Positions 36,398 through 45,561 of a DNA stretch of 64,000 bases are shown here, one piece after another. A program made the position numbers and the translations under genes. Source of the stretch: Photobacterium sanctipauli (GTDB lineage: Bacteria > Pseudomonadota > Gammaproteobacteria > Enterobacterales > Vibrionaceae). A model generated the notes under the pieces. That model saw only the letters and a program-made list of their open reading frames with translations, was not told the origin of the DNA and made no database searches. The stretch is from the NCBI RefSeq assembly GCF_003026495.1, contig NZ_PYMA01000012.1, positions 120,497 to 184,496 on the forward strand, written 5' to 3'. Each line of letters starts with the position of its first letter. Within the stretch, counting starts at the first letter, position 1.

Positions 36398-37898
36398 TAC
36401 TAACGACTCGTGGTTTGCGATTGAGTATGCCGGTATTTGATGCGGCTTCTGCCCCTAAACCTGTGGTATTGGTTCGCGAGCCTTGTTGTTGGAATTTCGC
36501 GATATCAGACATCTTTACCATGTAGCCAGTCACCCGCACCAAGTCGTTGGAATGAACATTGGCTGTAAACTCGCGGAACCCAATTGCCAGTGCGCCTTTA
36601 CAAAGCTGGTACATGGTTTCTGGGTTTGATTTAACGGTTTCGTCGATGGTCAGAATATCGCTAATACCTGACAGGTAGTATTGGTGATGGGCGGCCAGCG
36701 CTTGAATGTGGGTGACCGGATCGGGCTCTGTGCCGTAAGGAATACGAACGCCTGGCGTGACATCAATATCTAGGCTGATCCCGCCTTGGGCATGGAGAAG
36801 GGCACGTTCTTGATAGCCGTATTTGACTGGCGTATTGGTCACAATACCACTGAGTTGTTTTGAGATACGAATACCAAGGGCATTGGCTGTTTCATCGTGA
36901 CCGTAACGGGCTTCACTGCCGTCTTTTTTCAGCAAGGTCGCCACCGCTTCGGCCATACCATAAATGCCAAACATCGGTGCAAAGCGGTTCTCGTGTATCA
37001 GCCCTTCACTGACTAAGAAACTGTTAAAGAAGCCAGACTCTTGGTGGAGGAAACTGGCTCGGGCATCGATAAGCTCATACATGGTCGTGCAATAGCTTGG
37101 TAGCACGTTGTCAAAGAAGTCTTGGCTTGAGTTTGCTTTTAACGCCACTTCTTTCAAGTTCATACGAACCAGTGTGTTGGCGCCACCTGCCAGTGGTAGC
37201 GAGTTGTAGCAACTGACAATGCCAAATCCTTTATCATCAAAGGTATTGGCATGGATTGGGAAGTTGGCGATGTGCGGTTTGCTGCATTCGCAGATATTGT
37301 GGTTGGCGATGCGAAGTAGCTCGTCTGGCGTTTGAGCTGGATCGTACATGAAGGTCAGGTTGGGTGCGACCTGCTTCAGTTCAGCATCGACACGCAAGAT
37401 AGTGCGGCAAATGATGTTATCGCTAGGGCCAATGTTCACGTGCATGAAAGCATCAGGAAGGGTGCGATCAAGCATGATCCAGAATAAGCGAAGTTTACGA
37501 TAGAGCGTTTCTTCGTCAAGATCACCGACAAACGGCAGTAATACCTCATCGAGCTGGCCAAGGTATACCGGAATATTGGTGACAGATGGCACGTGGTGAT
37601 AAATGATGGTTAGGTGATTCAGTGCTTCGTCGAAACTGCTTGCTGGTGGCAATTCAAGGTAGTCAGAACCTTGGGCTAGGAATTTTGCATAGTCTGGTAA
37701 TACGTAGCGGGGTTTGAAAGGCGCATTGCCTTCGAACATGTCGCACAAGATACCGGCGTCCATTGCGTCTTTAACGCGGTCGGAAACATCAAGGTATGGG
37801 ATTTGCGCATCCGCTTCCAATGCTAAGTATTGTGATTTTTGTTTTGGCGATAGGGTTGGATCGCAGGCAATTTGTTGGAATTTGTTTTCTGTCTTCAT
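36363..37898 (-). CDS. yjjI: YjjI-family glycyl radical enzyme
   Basis: A 511-residue member of the YjjI (DUF3029) family. The glycyl radical site is VRVTGY near the C-terminus; a central candidate thiyl Cys occurs in GIVSCYNSLPLAGGANTL. The substrate of the family is not established. In E. coli yjjI-yjjW adjoins the deo operon; here a deoR homologue lies 8 kb away, which may be a coincidence. It forms an operon with its activase. The 428-base region upstream is AT-rich and likely holds the promoter. Confidence 0.88.
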   Translation of the reverse strand: MKTENKFQQIACDPTLSPKQKSQYLALEADAQIPYLDVSDRVKDAMDAGILCDMFEGNAPFKPRYVLPDYAKFLAQGSDYLELPPASSFDEALNHLTIIYHHVPSVTNIPVYLGQLDEVLLPFVGDLDEETLYRKLRLFWIMLDRTLPDAFMHVNIGPSDNIICRTILRVDAELKQVAPNLTFMYDPAQTPDELLRIANHNICECSKPHIANFPIHANTFDDKGFGIVSCYNSLPLAGGANTLVRMNLKEVALKANSSQDFFDNVLPSYCTTMYELIDARASFLHQESGFFNSFLVSEGLIHENRFAPMFGIYGMAEAVATLLKKDGSEARYGHDETANALGIRISKQLSGIVTNTPVKYGYQERALLHAQGGISLDIDVTPGVRIPYGTEPDPVTHIQALAAHHQYYLSGISDILTIDETVKSNPETMYQLCKGALAIGFREFTANVHSNDLVRVTGYMVKMSDIAKFQQQGSRTNTTGLGAEAASNTGILNRKPRVVSNEQSPRYCNSQ

Positions 37899-38326
37899 GA
37901 TGATTTAACCATGCTTTGTATATGGTTATAAGATAAAGGGATAGGTGAATTTCTTGAAGTGAAAAATAACCAACAATTAATTTCCAAAAAAGAAAACAGC
38001 GGATAAGCGTCATGATATTTGAGCCTGTACGTTGTTGTTAATCAAGCTTTGGCGTTAAACACAAAAAAATACTAAGTAGCGCTAGTTTGCTTTTTTGGAG
38101 TGAACAATATTGATGTACTAATATCTATTTTAAGTGTCTGATTAAATTCTACTATTTTGATAATTCTATCAGCGTTTTATTTGTGCGACAGTGAATCGCT
38201 TGCTGTTATGTCAATTTTTTGACTAAACCTATAGGAGTACAAGGACGGTAAAGAGCGCTTTTAGCTCGCAAGAAAAACGTTGAAATGCAGGGATAGGTTG
38301 TTAACTCTGATGTAGGGGCGTTTGTC
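37899..38326. other. Intergenic region between yjjI and L,D-transpeptidase gene
   Basis: A 428-base AT-rich divergent region. It must carry promoters for both genes. I looked for an FNR-type TTGAT-N4-ATCAA site for the anaerobic enzyme and found only poor partial matches (TTGATGTACTAATA near 38111). No small gene or strong hairpin is seen. Confidence 0.4.
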
Positions 38327-40006
38327 ATGTCTAACTTGAGCCGAACGACAGCAAAGGCGTTAGGTGCCATGATCAGCTTTTGTTCATTGAGCGCTGGAGC
38401 AATGGCTGGGGAAGGGGCCTTACCTGCTAGGCTTAACGTTGAATTGGTTCAGCTTGGCTCAAGCGCCAGTCAGTACCGAGCGAGCAGCGGTTTGATATGC
38501 CCACGTAGTGTGGATCAGGTTTGTTTTGCTGATACGCTAGAGACTATCTATGCCACGAATGGTTACCTTCCTCTATGGCAAGACCCTGAATTACGCTCGG
38601 CATTGATAGTGAAGCTAAAATCTATCGCCTATGCTGGCTTAAGTGAGCATTTATTCAAGCGAATTGATGAACTTGCACAATTAGCGAATAAGCGTGATCA
38701 ACGTGGCTACGATATTCTCGCGACAGACTCTTACTTGGTTTACCTCAGTCTTCAACAGCAGATCCAGAACCAACCAAGCCTGCTATTCCGGCATCAAACC
38801 TTGGCGCCCATTGAGACGATGGACGTTTCACTAAACATAACGTCTTTAACATCACCGCAAGCCCTTGGTTATCATCTTTTATCGGATGCAGGTCAGGTCG
38901 AGCATGCTAAGCGCTCAATGGCATTGGCAGAAAAGCTCAGCATAATACCCCCCCATAGTTACCAACCTACAAGTCGTAAACTGGTAAAAGAGGGTCAGGT
39001 AATTCCTGAAGCTGATGCCTTATTGCAGGTATTAAACCAGTATGGTGATTTGCGCGATGAAGATTATCAGCTACTTCAATCTCAGCTTGAAGTGACGAAC
39101 AGTAACGAAGTGAACATGGCCATTCGTCGGTTCCAACAGCGAAATGGGTTGGAAAGCGATGGTATCTTAGGGCCAGCTACGATCAGGCAGCTGTCTTTGC
39201 CTTATCAGGAAGTCTCTCGGCTCATTGCGTTAAACCTTCAGCGCAGCCAGCTGGGTGCGAGTGGCATCGAGCGACCGCGAATTAAGGTGAACATCCCGGA
39301 CTACCAGCTGCAGATCACCCATAACGATGAAGTTGTTTTTCAATCTAAAGTGATTGTTGGCAGAACCACGCGCCCGACTAACTTATTCTCATCTTCGGTC
39401 AGTACCATGGTGGTGAACCCGCGTTGGAACGTACCAGAGACCATCAAGAAGAAAGATGTGATTCCTGGCATGAAAGCCTCGCCGGATTACCTCGCAAATA
39501 AAAACCTCAAGGTGATCAGAAGCTGGCGTGATCGTAGTGAGATCTCGCCCGATATGATTGAATGGAGCAATGTAAACCCTGAAACCTTCCCCTATGAGTT
39601 TATGCAGGGGCCGGGGCCGAATAATGCATTGGGTGATGTGAAGTTTCTGATGCCCAATGACTATTCGGTATATCTCCACGATACACCTTCAAGGGGCTTG
39701 TTCAATAAAACCAAGCGTAACCTTAGCTCAGGCTGTGTCAGGGTAGAGAAGGCTGCCGAACTTGCCTCTTACATATTGGACTATCAGCAGCGTCCGACCT
39801 GGCGCAGTTATGATCAATTGGTGAGCCATAAGAAGACAGATACGATAGCTTTGCCAAGAAAAATTGATGTCGATGTCACTTATGTGACGGCATGGGTAGA
39901 TGAGAATAACCAGCTACAAATGCGAGAGGATATCTATGGTTATGATCGTCCAAGTCGATATACGGCAAAGAAAAAGTATTCGACCTTAAAGAACTTTCGT
40001 TACTAG
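38327..40006 (+). CDS. ldtD: L,D-transpeptidase, YcbB/LdtD-type
   Basis: A 559-residue periplasmic enzyme that forms 3-3 cross-links in peptidoglycan. It has a signal peptide (to about residue 28, SAGAMAGEG), a helical scaffold, a peptidoglycan-binding domain (NMAIRRFQQRNGLESDGILG) and a C-terminal YkuD domain with catalytic Cys470 in LSSGCVRVE and the upstream His in YLHDTPSRGLF. The size and domain order match YcbB. It is monocistronic. Confidence 0.88.
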   Translation: MSNLSRTTAKALGAMISFCSLSAGAMAGEGALPARLNVELVQLGSSASQYRASSGLICPRSVDQVCFADTLETIYATNGYLPLWQDPELRSALIVKLKSIAYAGLSEHLFKRIDELAQLANKRDQRGYDILATDSYLVYLSLQQQIQNQPSLLFRHQTLAPIETMDVSLNITSLTSPQALGYHLLSDAGQVEHAKRSMALAEKLSIIPPHSYQPTSRKLVKEGQVIPEADALLQVLNQYGDLRDEDYQLLQSQLEVTNSNEVNMAIRRFQQRNGLESDGILGPATIRQLSLPYQEVSRLIALNLQRSQLGASGIERPRIKVNIPDYQLQITHNDEVVFQSKVIVGRTTRPTNLFSSSVSTMVVNPRWNVPETIKKKDVIPGMKASPDYLANKNLKVIRSWRDRSEISPDMIEWSNVNPETFPYEFMQGPGPNNALGDVKFLMPNDYSVYLHDTPSRGLFNKTKRNLSSGCVRVEKAAELASYILDYQQRPTWRSYDQLVSHKKTDTIALPRKIDVDVTYVTAWVDENNQLQMREDIYGYDRPSRYTAKKKYSTLKNFRY

Positions 40007-40028
40007 CAAATAGAGAGTGGATATAAAT

Positions 40029-40051
40029 ATGCCCCGTAGTTAGCGGGGCAT
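40029..40051. terminator. Hairpin between convergent ldtD and alx
   Basis: ATGCCCCG and CGGGGCAT form an 8-bp stem with a seven-base loop, followed by GTTTGTGTTT, between convergent genes. Confidence 0.65.
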
Positions 40052-40100
40052 GTTTGTGTTTATAGCAGGCATTTATAGCAAGAGCTGCTGAACTGCGGTG

Positions 40101-41045
40101 TTACGCGGTCACATTTCGTGTTTTCCAAAGTGAGCCAGCGATTGCGGCGGAAATGGTCAACACGATCACACCCAGTGAAACAGGTGTTGGAATGGCGTAG
40201 CTGGTTTCCATCAGCAGCATCTTAATACCGATAAAGCTCAAGATGAACGCCAGTGCTGGGCGTAGGTAGCAGAAGCGAGTCAGCATACCTTCCAACACAA
40301 AGTACAAAGAACGCAGGCCAAGCAACGCAAAAATGTTTGCGGTAAGTACCAGGAACGGTTCTTTGGTGACGGCAAAGATCGCAGGGATAGAGTCCAAAGC
40401 GAACATGACATCAGTCAGTGCAATTACCGTTATCACAATAAACAACGGTGTCGCAATCCAGCCTTTCTTGTCTTTAAAGAAGAAAGCGTGGCCTTTGTAA
40501 TCATCGCTGACTCGGACACATTTCTTCACTAAACGCACCGGCAGCGAGTTGGAGAAGTCTTCCTGCTCTTCCTCGTCCTCTTTCCATAACTTGTAGCCGG
40601 TGTATAACAAGAAAGCAGCAAAGATATACAGGATCCAGTGGAACTGGGTGAGTAGCTCTGCACCTACCGCAATCATGATACCGCGCAAAATCAATGCGCC
40701 AACCACACCAAGCATCAGTACGCGTGGTCGAATAGCTTCCGGTACCGCGAACTGGCCAAAGATCAGGGCGAAGACAAATAAGTTATCGACACTGAGCGAT
40801 TTTTCCAACAAGTAACCCGTCAGAAAGGCAGTGGCAGCTTCGCTGTTGGTGTAGCTACTTTCTGGTGACATTAACGGCCAGTATAGGTAGATGACTGCGT
40901 TAAATACCAAAGCCAGTGCAACCCAGAACAAGCTCCAGATAGCCGCTTTTTTGATGGTGACCTTGCCACCACGGGTTTGGTATAAGTCCAGCGCCAACAT
41001 TAATACTGTTAGGACAGCTAAGCCTTCGTAACTCAACAGGCTCAT
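40101..41045 (-). CDS. alx: TerC-family membrane protein Alx (manganese-related)
   Basis: A 314-residue inner-membrane protein with about nine helices. It matches E. coli Alx through FLTGYLLEKSLSVDNLFVFALIF and TDVMFALDSIPAIFAVTKEPF, whose acidic residues are typical of TerC/Alx proteins implicated in Mn2+ export. AAGGAGA lies before the ATG. The long leader carries a yybP-ykoY riboswitch, as in E. coli alx, supporting the assignment and manganese or pH response. Confidence 0.88.
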   Translation of the reverse strand: MSLLSYEGLAVLTVLMLALDLYQTRGGKVTIKKAAIWSLFWVALALVFNAVIYLYWPLMSPESSYTNSEAATAFLTGYLLEKSLSVDNLFVFALIFGQFAVPEAIRPRVLMLGVVGALILRGIMIAVGAELLTQFHWILYIFAAFLLYTGYKLWKEDEEEQEDFSNSLPVRLVKKCVRVSDDYKGHAFFFKDKKGWIATPLFIVITVIALTDVMFALDSIPAIFAVTKEPFLVLTANIFALLGLRSLYFVLEGMLTRFCYLRPALAFILSFIGIKMLLMETSYAIPTPVSLGVIVLTISAAIAGSLWKTRNVTA

Positions 41046-41065
41046 GGTTTTCTCCTTTCACGGTC

Positions 41066-41109
41066 GCGCGAAAGGGGCAGGAATGGTGATGTGCCAAGAC
41101 CTTTCGCGC
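41066..41109 (-). promoter_or_regulatory. Hairpin next to alx ribosome site, probable expression platform
   Basis: GCGCGAAAGG and CCTTTCGCGC pair perfectly over 10 bp with a 24-base loop, about 10 bases before the AAGGAGA of alx. It lies between the riboswitch core and the start codon and could be the regulated element. Confidence 0.55.
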
Positions 41110-41139
41110 ATTAAAACACTACACATAAGTGCATACAAT

Positions 41140-41262
41140 TAATGGCGTTGGTCTCGTCAGAATGGTGTAACGCAGAAGCTTACAAATCCACCCTCGGCTG
41201 CCGGAAGCATGAGGCTTCGAGATGACGACAGACGAACAATTGGTGACTACTCCCCAAACAGG
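41140..41262 (-). ncRNA. yybP-ykoY manganese riboswitch upstream of alx
   Basis: On the minus strand the RNA begins with TTTGGGGAGTAG (41258-41247) and carries CCTCATGCTTCC, GTAAGCTTCTG and GACGAGACCAACG, the pattern of the E. coli alx (PRE) element: GGGGAGUAG at the 5' side and a matching 3' CGAGACC-type strand. A TATAAT -10 box (41271-41266) sits just upstream. This RNA class binds Mn2+ and activates exporters. Confidence 0.85.
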
Positions 41263-41371
41263 CGCATTATAGATCTTGCTCACACTTTTACCAGCGTTTT
41301 TTTGCAAAAGAAAAAACAAATTTCTGTCATGAATCATTCATAGTCGCGGGGTACTTTAATGTCAGTTTAAT

Positions 41372-41383
41372 TGGTCTATACCA
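41372..41383. promoter_or_regulatory. Putative PhnR operator upstream of aminophosphonate oxidoreductase
   Basis: TGGTCTATACCA contains GTCTATAC, matching the GTNTANAC consensus of HutC-type GntR regulators, and matches the palindrome before phnT (11 of 12). It is 12 bases before the oxidoreductase start. Confidence 0.6.
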
Positions 41384-41395
41384 CGTGAGTTAATA

Positions 41396-42811
41396 ATGAT
41401 GCAAAAAGACAATACAGCGTTTCAGCCATTTTGGTTTGCTCAGGCTATGGGCAACGAAATCTCCTCCCAACCGAATGTTCTTCATAATGACTTGCAAACT
41501 GATGTCTGTATTGTCGGTGGTGGTTTTACCGGTTTATGGACCGCGATTAATTTGAAGCAGGCGCAGCCTGATTTAGACGTGGTGATCATTGAAAAGGATC
41601 TGTGCGGTAGCGGTGCTTCAGGGCGCAACGGTGGCTGTATGTTGACGTGGGCAACCAAATACCTGTCGATGAAAAAGCTGTATGGCGATGAGCAAGCAGC
41701 ACACTTGGTTGCGGCTTCAGAGCAAGCTGTTTATGAAATAGAGGCGTTTTGTCAGCAGCATGGTATCGATGCCCAGCTACGCCGTGACGGTACGCTCTAT
41801 ACCGCCACCAATACGGCACAAGAAGGGACAATGGATGGTGTGTTGCAAGCGTTGAGTAAAGATGAGCTGAATAGCTGGCAACAATGGGAGAAAGACCGTG
41901 TTCAACAGCATGCTGGCTCTGAGCTACATAGTGAAGGTTACTACTCGCCTGCGGCGGCGAGTGTTCAACCGGCCATGTTGGCCCGTGGATTAAAGCGTGT
42001 TGCTGAGCAACTTGGGGTGAAGATATTCGAGCAAACTCCAATGGAAGATATCAATACCGATATACCTATCACCATTACCACGCCACATGCAGACATTTTT
42101 GCCAAGAAAGTGGTATTGGCATTAAATGCATGGATGGTTGAGCAGTTTCCAGAGTTTAAGCGCAGTGTGGTGTTGGTTTCCTCCGATATGGTGATCACCA
42201 ATCCCATTCCGGACAAGCTTGACGAAATGGGGCTAAAAGACGGTAAGACGGTTGTCGATTCGCGCACGTTTGTTCACTACTACCGGTCGACGCCAGATGG
42301 ACGTTTGATGTTGGGTAAAGGCGGGAACCACTTTTCTTTTGCTAACCGTATTACTCGAATATTTGACCAGCCAAGCCGATACCAGCACATTTTACGCCGT
42401 GCTTTCGATCGCTTATTTCCAGCACTGGCAGGCGAGAAGTTCGTGGCTTCATGGACAGGGGCATCCGACCGATCCGTGACCGGTATGCCTTTCTTTGGCC
42501 GGATGAAGCAAAACCGTGAGATTGTTTATGGCTTGGGCTATTCAGGCAATGGTGTCGCCCAAACCTGGATCGGCGGTAAGATCTTATCTTCGATGGTATT
42601 AGAACAAGATAACGAGTGGAGTCGCAGTGCATTGGCGACGGGTCCAAGAGGGTATTTCCCCCCGGAGCCAATTCGCTGGACGGGCGCCATGATGGTTCGC
42701 AACGCCATCCGTCGTAAAGAAGCGGCAGAAGATGCAGGGCAGAAACCCAACTGGCTTGATAAGCAACTGGCCAAGTTTGCCAATGCAGCAGGTAAGGCGG
42801 ATAAAGCCTGA
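41396..42811 (+). CDS. FAD-dependent aminophosphonate oxidoreductase
   Basis: A 471-residue DAO/glycine-oxidase-type flavoprotein. The dinucleotide-binding motif IVGGGFTGLW lies at about 39-48, the FAD-contact GSGASGRNGGCMLTW follows, and GLGYSGNGVAQTW is near the C-terminus. It resembles the putative aminophosphonate oxidoreductase group often found with 2-aminoethylphosphonate genes and related to PbfD enzymes, which oxidise N-methylated or other aminophosphonates. A palindrome shared with the phn genes lies in front. ATG 41396 and 41399 are both possible starts. The substrate is inferred from context only. Confidence 0.72.
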   Translation: MMQKDNTAFQPFWFAQAMGNEISSQPNVLHNDLQTDVCIVGGGFTGLWTAINLKQAQPDLDVVIIEKDLCGSGASGRNGGCMLTWATKYLSMKKLYGDEQAAHLVAASEQAVYEIEAFCQQHGIDAQLRRDGTLYTATNTAQEGTMDGVLQALSKDELNSWQQWEKDRVQQHAGSELHSEGYYSPAAASVQPAMLARGLKRVAEQLGVKIFEQTPMEDINTDIPITITTPHADIFAKKVVLALNAWMVEQFPEFKRSVVLVSSDMVITNPIPDKLDEMGLKDGKTVVDSRTFVHYYRSTPDGRLMLGKGGNHFSFANRITRIFDQPSRYQHILRRAFDRLFPALAGEKFVASWTGASDRSVTGMPFFGRMKQNREIVYGLGYSGNGVAQTWIGGKILSSMVLEQDNEWSRSALATGPRGYFPPEPIRWTGAMMVRNAIRRKEAAEDAGQKPNWLDKQLAKFANAAGKADKA

Positions 42812-42854
42812 TCTTTAAGAACAAAGTGTAACGACTTGTTGAATTGTTAACTCA

Positions 42855-42880
42855 AGCCCGCGCTATGTCGCGGGCTTTTT
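42855..42880 (+). terminator. Rho-independent terminator after the oxidoreductase
   Basis: AGCCCGCG and CGCGGGCT pair over 8 bp around CTATGT and are followed by five T. Confidence 0.9.
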
Positions 42881-42983
42881 CATGGCTAGACAATTCTTGT
42901 AACACATCCTCTGCCTTAACCACCTTTTTCTATTATCTGGCTTATCTATAATGGTATGGTCATAAATTTAGGAATCTAATGCT

Positions 42984-43421
42984 TTGGTTAGGCGCTTTTA
43001 TTCTATTTTCATCTTGTTAGCTATGTTGCTTGGCGCTAGTCATGCGACAGCGCAAGCGTGGACGATAGACAAAAACGCACACTTGTTAACCGCCGGGCAG
43101 TTTAATGGTTTGTCGATTGTGCAAGCGACTGACCATGAGGACGATCAGCTTTCTTATGTCCAAAGCATTGATGCCGTTATTCTCAATCCGCTGAGGCGGA
43201 TTATTAGCTCCGATAGTTATGCAAGCAAAGGTGTTTCACCCCATTACCATTTAGTATGGAGCTTTGACGCTTCACCTTGGCTTCAACTTGCCCTTACCCC
43301 CGATTCACTTCCCCGCACTCAGTCTCATTGGACTGGGCATATTACGCGTTCCCACTCCCGCCTATCTGGCTGGAAAGAAGGAAATATCCAATACAGCCAT
43401 AACCGAACCCACTCTAGCTAA
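42984..43421 (+). CDS. Small exported protein of unknown function
   Basis: A 145-residue protein beginning with TTG 42984; AGGA at 42970 is 10 bases upstream. A good signal peptide (FYSIFILLAMLLGASHATAQA) argues that the frame is real. The mature part has no motif that I recognise; it is rich in Ser, His and aromatic residues. No relation to the phosphonate genes is evident. Confidence 0.5.
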   Translation: MVRRFYSIFILLAMLLGASHATAQAWTIDKNAHLLTAGQFNGLSIVQATDHEDDQLSYVQSIDAVILNPLRRIISSDSYASKGVSPHYHLVWSFDASPWLQLALTPDSLPRTQSHWTGHITRSHSRLSGWKEGNIQYSHNRTHSS

Positions 43422-43513
43422 TTGATGTCCTTCGTTGGGCAGAATATGCGTGAAACTCGTGATAAATACGTCCTGAATTTCACGTTGGCTAGACATTACT
43501 TTTATGGGTAATT

Positions 43514-43774
43514 GTGGTGAAGATTGACCAACTGCTGCAGCAAACGCGTTTAGTTAAGTTATGCCGCACTTTGTTGTTATCGACAGTCATACTCGGTTTA
43601 TTGGTGAAAATGATCACCGTGTATTTTGGTGTCGATGCTTTATGGCTTGGTGACGAAACCGTCAATGCTTACATTGCCACAATGGCAAAAAGTACTGAAG
43701 GGACGCCTATATCTCGGTTGATCATCAACCTGATATTAGGGCCTTTTGAACTTAGCGATATGAATTTTACGTGA
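43514..43774 (+). CDS. Small membrane protein of unknown function
   Basis: About 86 residues, with one clear membrane helix (LLLSTVILGLLVKMITVYFGV) and a second hydrophobic stretch near the end (LIINLILGPFEL). It starts at GTG 43514 or 43517; no strong ribosome site is visible. The family is not recognised; it sits just before a DedA gene. Confidence 0.4.
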   Translation: MVKIDQLLQQTRLVKLCRTLLLSTVILGLLVKMITVYFGVDALWLGDETVNAYIATMAKSTEGTPISRLIINLILGPFELSDMNFT

Positions 43775-43848
43775 GGGTAGTAATACCAACCCCGTCAACT
43801 ATCTAATATCAAGCATGCGATTGGCATGTTGGAAATGGAGTACAAGTT

Positions 43849-44502
43849 ATGCAAGAGATGCTGCTCGCGATTTGGCATCATGATTTCGAGACACTGCAAC
43901 AAGTCAGTTCGTTGAAGTGGTTTTTAATGATATTGGCACTGGTGTTGTTTCTTGAGTCGAGCTTTGTCTTTTTGCCGTTGCCGGGTGATAGCCTGGTATT
44001 GTTTGCCGGTGGCATGATTGGCTTGGGGATTTTGGACTTTCATAGTACTGCTGCAATCCTATGCCTTTCTGCAACCGTAGGTGGTTATATTGGGTATTTG
44101 CAAGGGCGAGTATTGCACCGCACGCCTTTTGTCGATTGGCTAGAGCGAATTCTGCCTGATGACGCACTGCCAAGGGCACGCCACTTGCTCCATAAATACG
44201 GCTTTTTGTCGTTGTTTGTTTCCCGGTTTATCCCGTTTGTTCGTGTGCTAACACCAATGCTGATGGGTATCGCGAAATTGAGTGCGTGGCGTATGGTGAT
44301 CACTAACGCTGCCAGCTCGCTGATCTGGTGCTTGGTCTTGCTGCTTGCAGGAAAGTGGGTCATGCTAAGCCCAATGCTTCAAGACTATCAGGCCACCATC
44401 ACCAAAGGCTTGGTGTCAATGAGCTTGGTCTTGATGCTAGTGGCAATGATGGGACTGTTTTATCGTTATCTGCGTGGAAAGACTGCAGCCGTCGCTAAAT
44501 AA
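43849..44502 (+). CDS. DedA-family membrane protein
   Basis: A 217-residue inner-membrane protein with the DedA signature SRFIPFVRVLTPMLMG and the amphipathic entrance segment FVFLPLPGDSLVLFAGG. The family acts as undecaprenyl-phosphate or other lipid flippases and influences membrane potential. A GGAG-like site (GGAAATGGAG) precedes the ATG. It is monocistronic and closed by the hairpin at 44548. Confidence 0.88.
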   Translation: MQEMLLAIWHHDFETLQQVSSLKWFLMILALVLFLESSFVFLPLPGDSLVLFAGGMIGLGILDFHSTAAILCLSATVGGYIGYLQGRVLHRTPFVDWLERILPDDALPRARHLLHKYGFLSLFVSRFIPFVRVLTPMLMGIAKLSAWRMVITNAASSLIWCLVLLLAGKWVMLSPMLQDYQATITKGLVSMSLVLMLVAMMGLFYRYLRGKTAAVAK

Positions 44503-44547
44503 CTTGGAAAGGGCAGTAGCTTGCCTATTAGCAGCTTGGACATAGAA

Positions 44548-44568
44548 GCGGCCTAATTAATAGGCCGC
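44548..44568 (+). terminator. Hairpin after DedA gene
   Basis: GCGGCCTA and TAGGCCGC form an 8-bp stem around ATTAA, followed by CTTGCTTTT. Confidence 0.75.
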
Positions 44569-44666
44569 CTTGCTTTTAAAAAGAAAATTTACTTTAAAAA
44601 GCCAATTTGTTTTAAAGCAAGGTTGTTTTTAAAAGCCAATCTGTTTGTAAACAAAGTGCCTTGTGT

Positions 44667-45371
44667 TTATTTGTTTAGCGTTGCCATCGATTCAATACTG
44701 ATCGCGTCGTGTCGCCAATACTCAAGATCGCAGTCGATCAGGTTATCATGCTGATCATAGTTAAGTCGCTCGACCAACATGGCAGGGCTGCCGGCAGTGG
44801 CACGTAGGTGCTGGGCGGTTTCACCCAATAAAGATGTAGTACTCACGCGATAGCGGGTTTTAGAGTAAATGACCCCGTACTCTTCTTTGTAGAGGGTAGT
44901 GAGTGAGCTAGTAAATTGCTTCTTAAGCAGGTTAGGGAAGTACTGCGGTAAAATGAAGTTGGTGACAACAACAACAGGGCGCTCATCCAAAAAGCGCAGT
45001 CGATCAACGCGGTATACTTCAGATAATGGCGGCACTTGCAGCAACGAGGCTGCTCGACGACTGGCCGGGATTAAACTGGCGTTAATCAATTCAGTATTGG
45101 CTTTACGCCCTTGCTCTTTTGCCATTGCCGGAAAGTTGGTGGTGTACGTAGGGTCGTAGGTGAGCGGTTCCGGTGACACGAACCAGCCACGGCGATCTTC
45201 ACGGTACAATTTTCCTTCAGCTTCCAATAAGGCCAATGATTCTCGTAGCGTAACTCGCGTGGTGTTGAATGTTTCTGCCAGTTTACGCTCGGCGGGTAAC
45301 TTATGTCCTGCCGCAAGAAGGCCTGCATCAATCTGTTCGTTGATGGCTTCCATTATTTTTAGATATTGCAC
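44667..45371 (-). CDS. phnR: PhnR-type GntR/HutC phosphonate regulator
   Basis: A 234-residue regulator with an N-terminal GntR winged helix (GHKLPAERKLAETFNTTRVTLRESLALLEAEG) and a UTRA effector domain. It resembles Salmonella PhnR, regulator of 2-aminoethylphosphonate use. It is encoded downstream of the ABC importer on the same strand, separated by a strong hairpin. HutC-type proteins bind GTNTANAC palindromes, and such sites precede the surrounding phn genes. The ligand is presumably an aminophosphonate or a breakdown product. Confidence 0.85.
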   Translation of the reverse strand: MQYLKIMEAINEQIDAGLLAAGHKLPAERKLAETFNTTRVTLRESLALLEAEGKLYREDRRGWFVSPEPLTYDPTYTTNFPAMAKEQGRKANTELINASLIPASRRAASLLQVPPLSEVYRVDRLRFLDERPVVVVTNFILPQYFPNLLKKQFTSSLTTLYKEEYGVIYSKTRYRVSTTSLLGETAQHLRATAGSPAMLVERLNYDQHDNLIDCDLEYWRHDAISIESMATLNK

Positions 45372-45491
45372 GATGAACCCTATATGATCCCAAACCCATT
45401 AATTAAAGGTGCTGTGATTTGGTGGCAATTGAATGGGCATTATACCCCAAGCGAAAACGATAAAATAATCGGGACTTCATTAGATTGAATC

Positions 45492-45528
45492 AACGGTAAT
45501 AGAACATTAAAAGTGTTCTATTACCGTT
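45492..45528 (-). terminator. Strong hairpin between permease and phnR genes
   Basis: A 15-bp perfect stem (AACGGTAATAGAACA and its complement) with loop TTAAAAG. No T tract follows on the minus strand, so it may reduce read-through into phnR or protect the mRNA. Confidence 0.65.
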
Positions 45529-45561
45529 TAGTGAATGAGCGGCTATTAATCGACTTATTGA

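Noticed and set aside
38105..38130. FNR site upstream of yjjI
   Set aside because: The TTGAT half is present but the second half does not match ATCAA.
44580..44660. Short direct repeats (AAAAGCCAAT) after dedA
   Set aside because: Imperfect AT-rich repeats downstream of a terminator with no clear structure.
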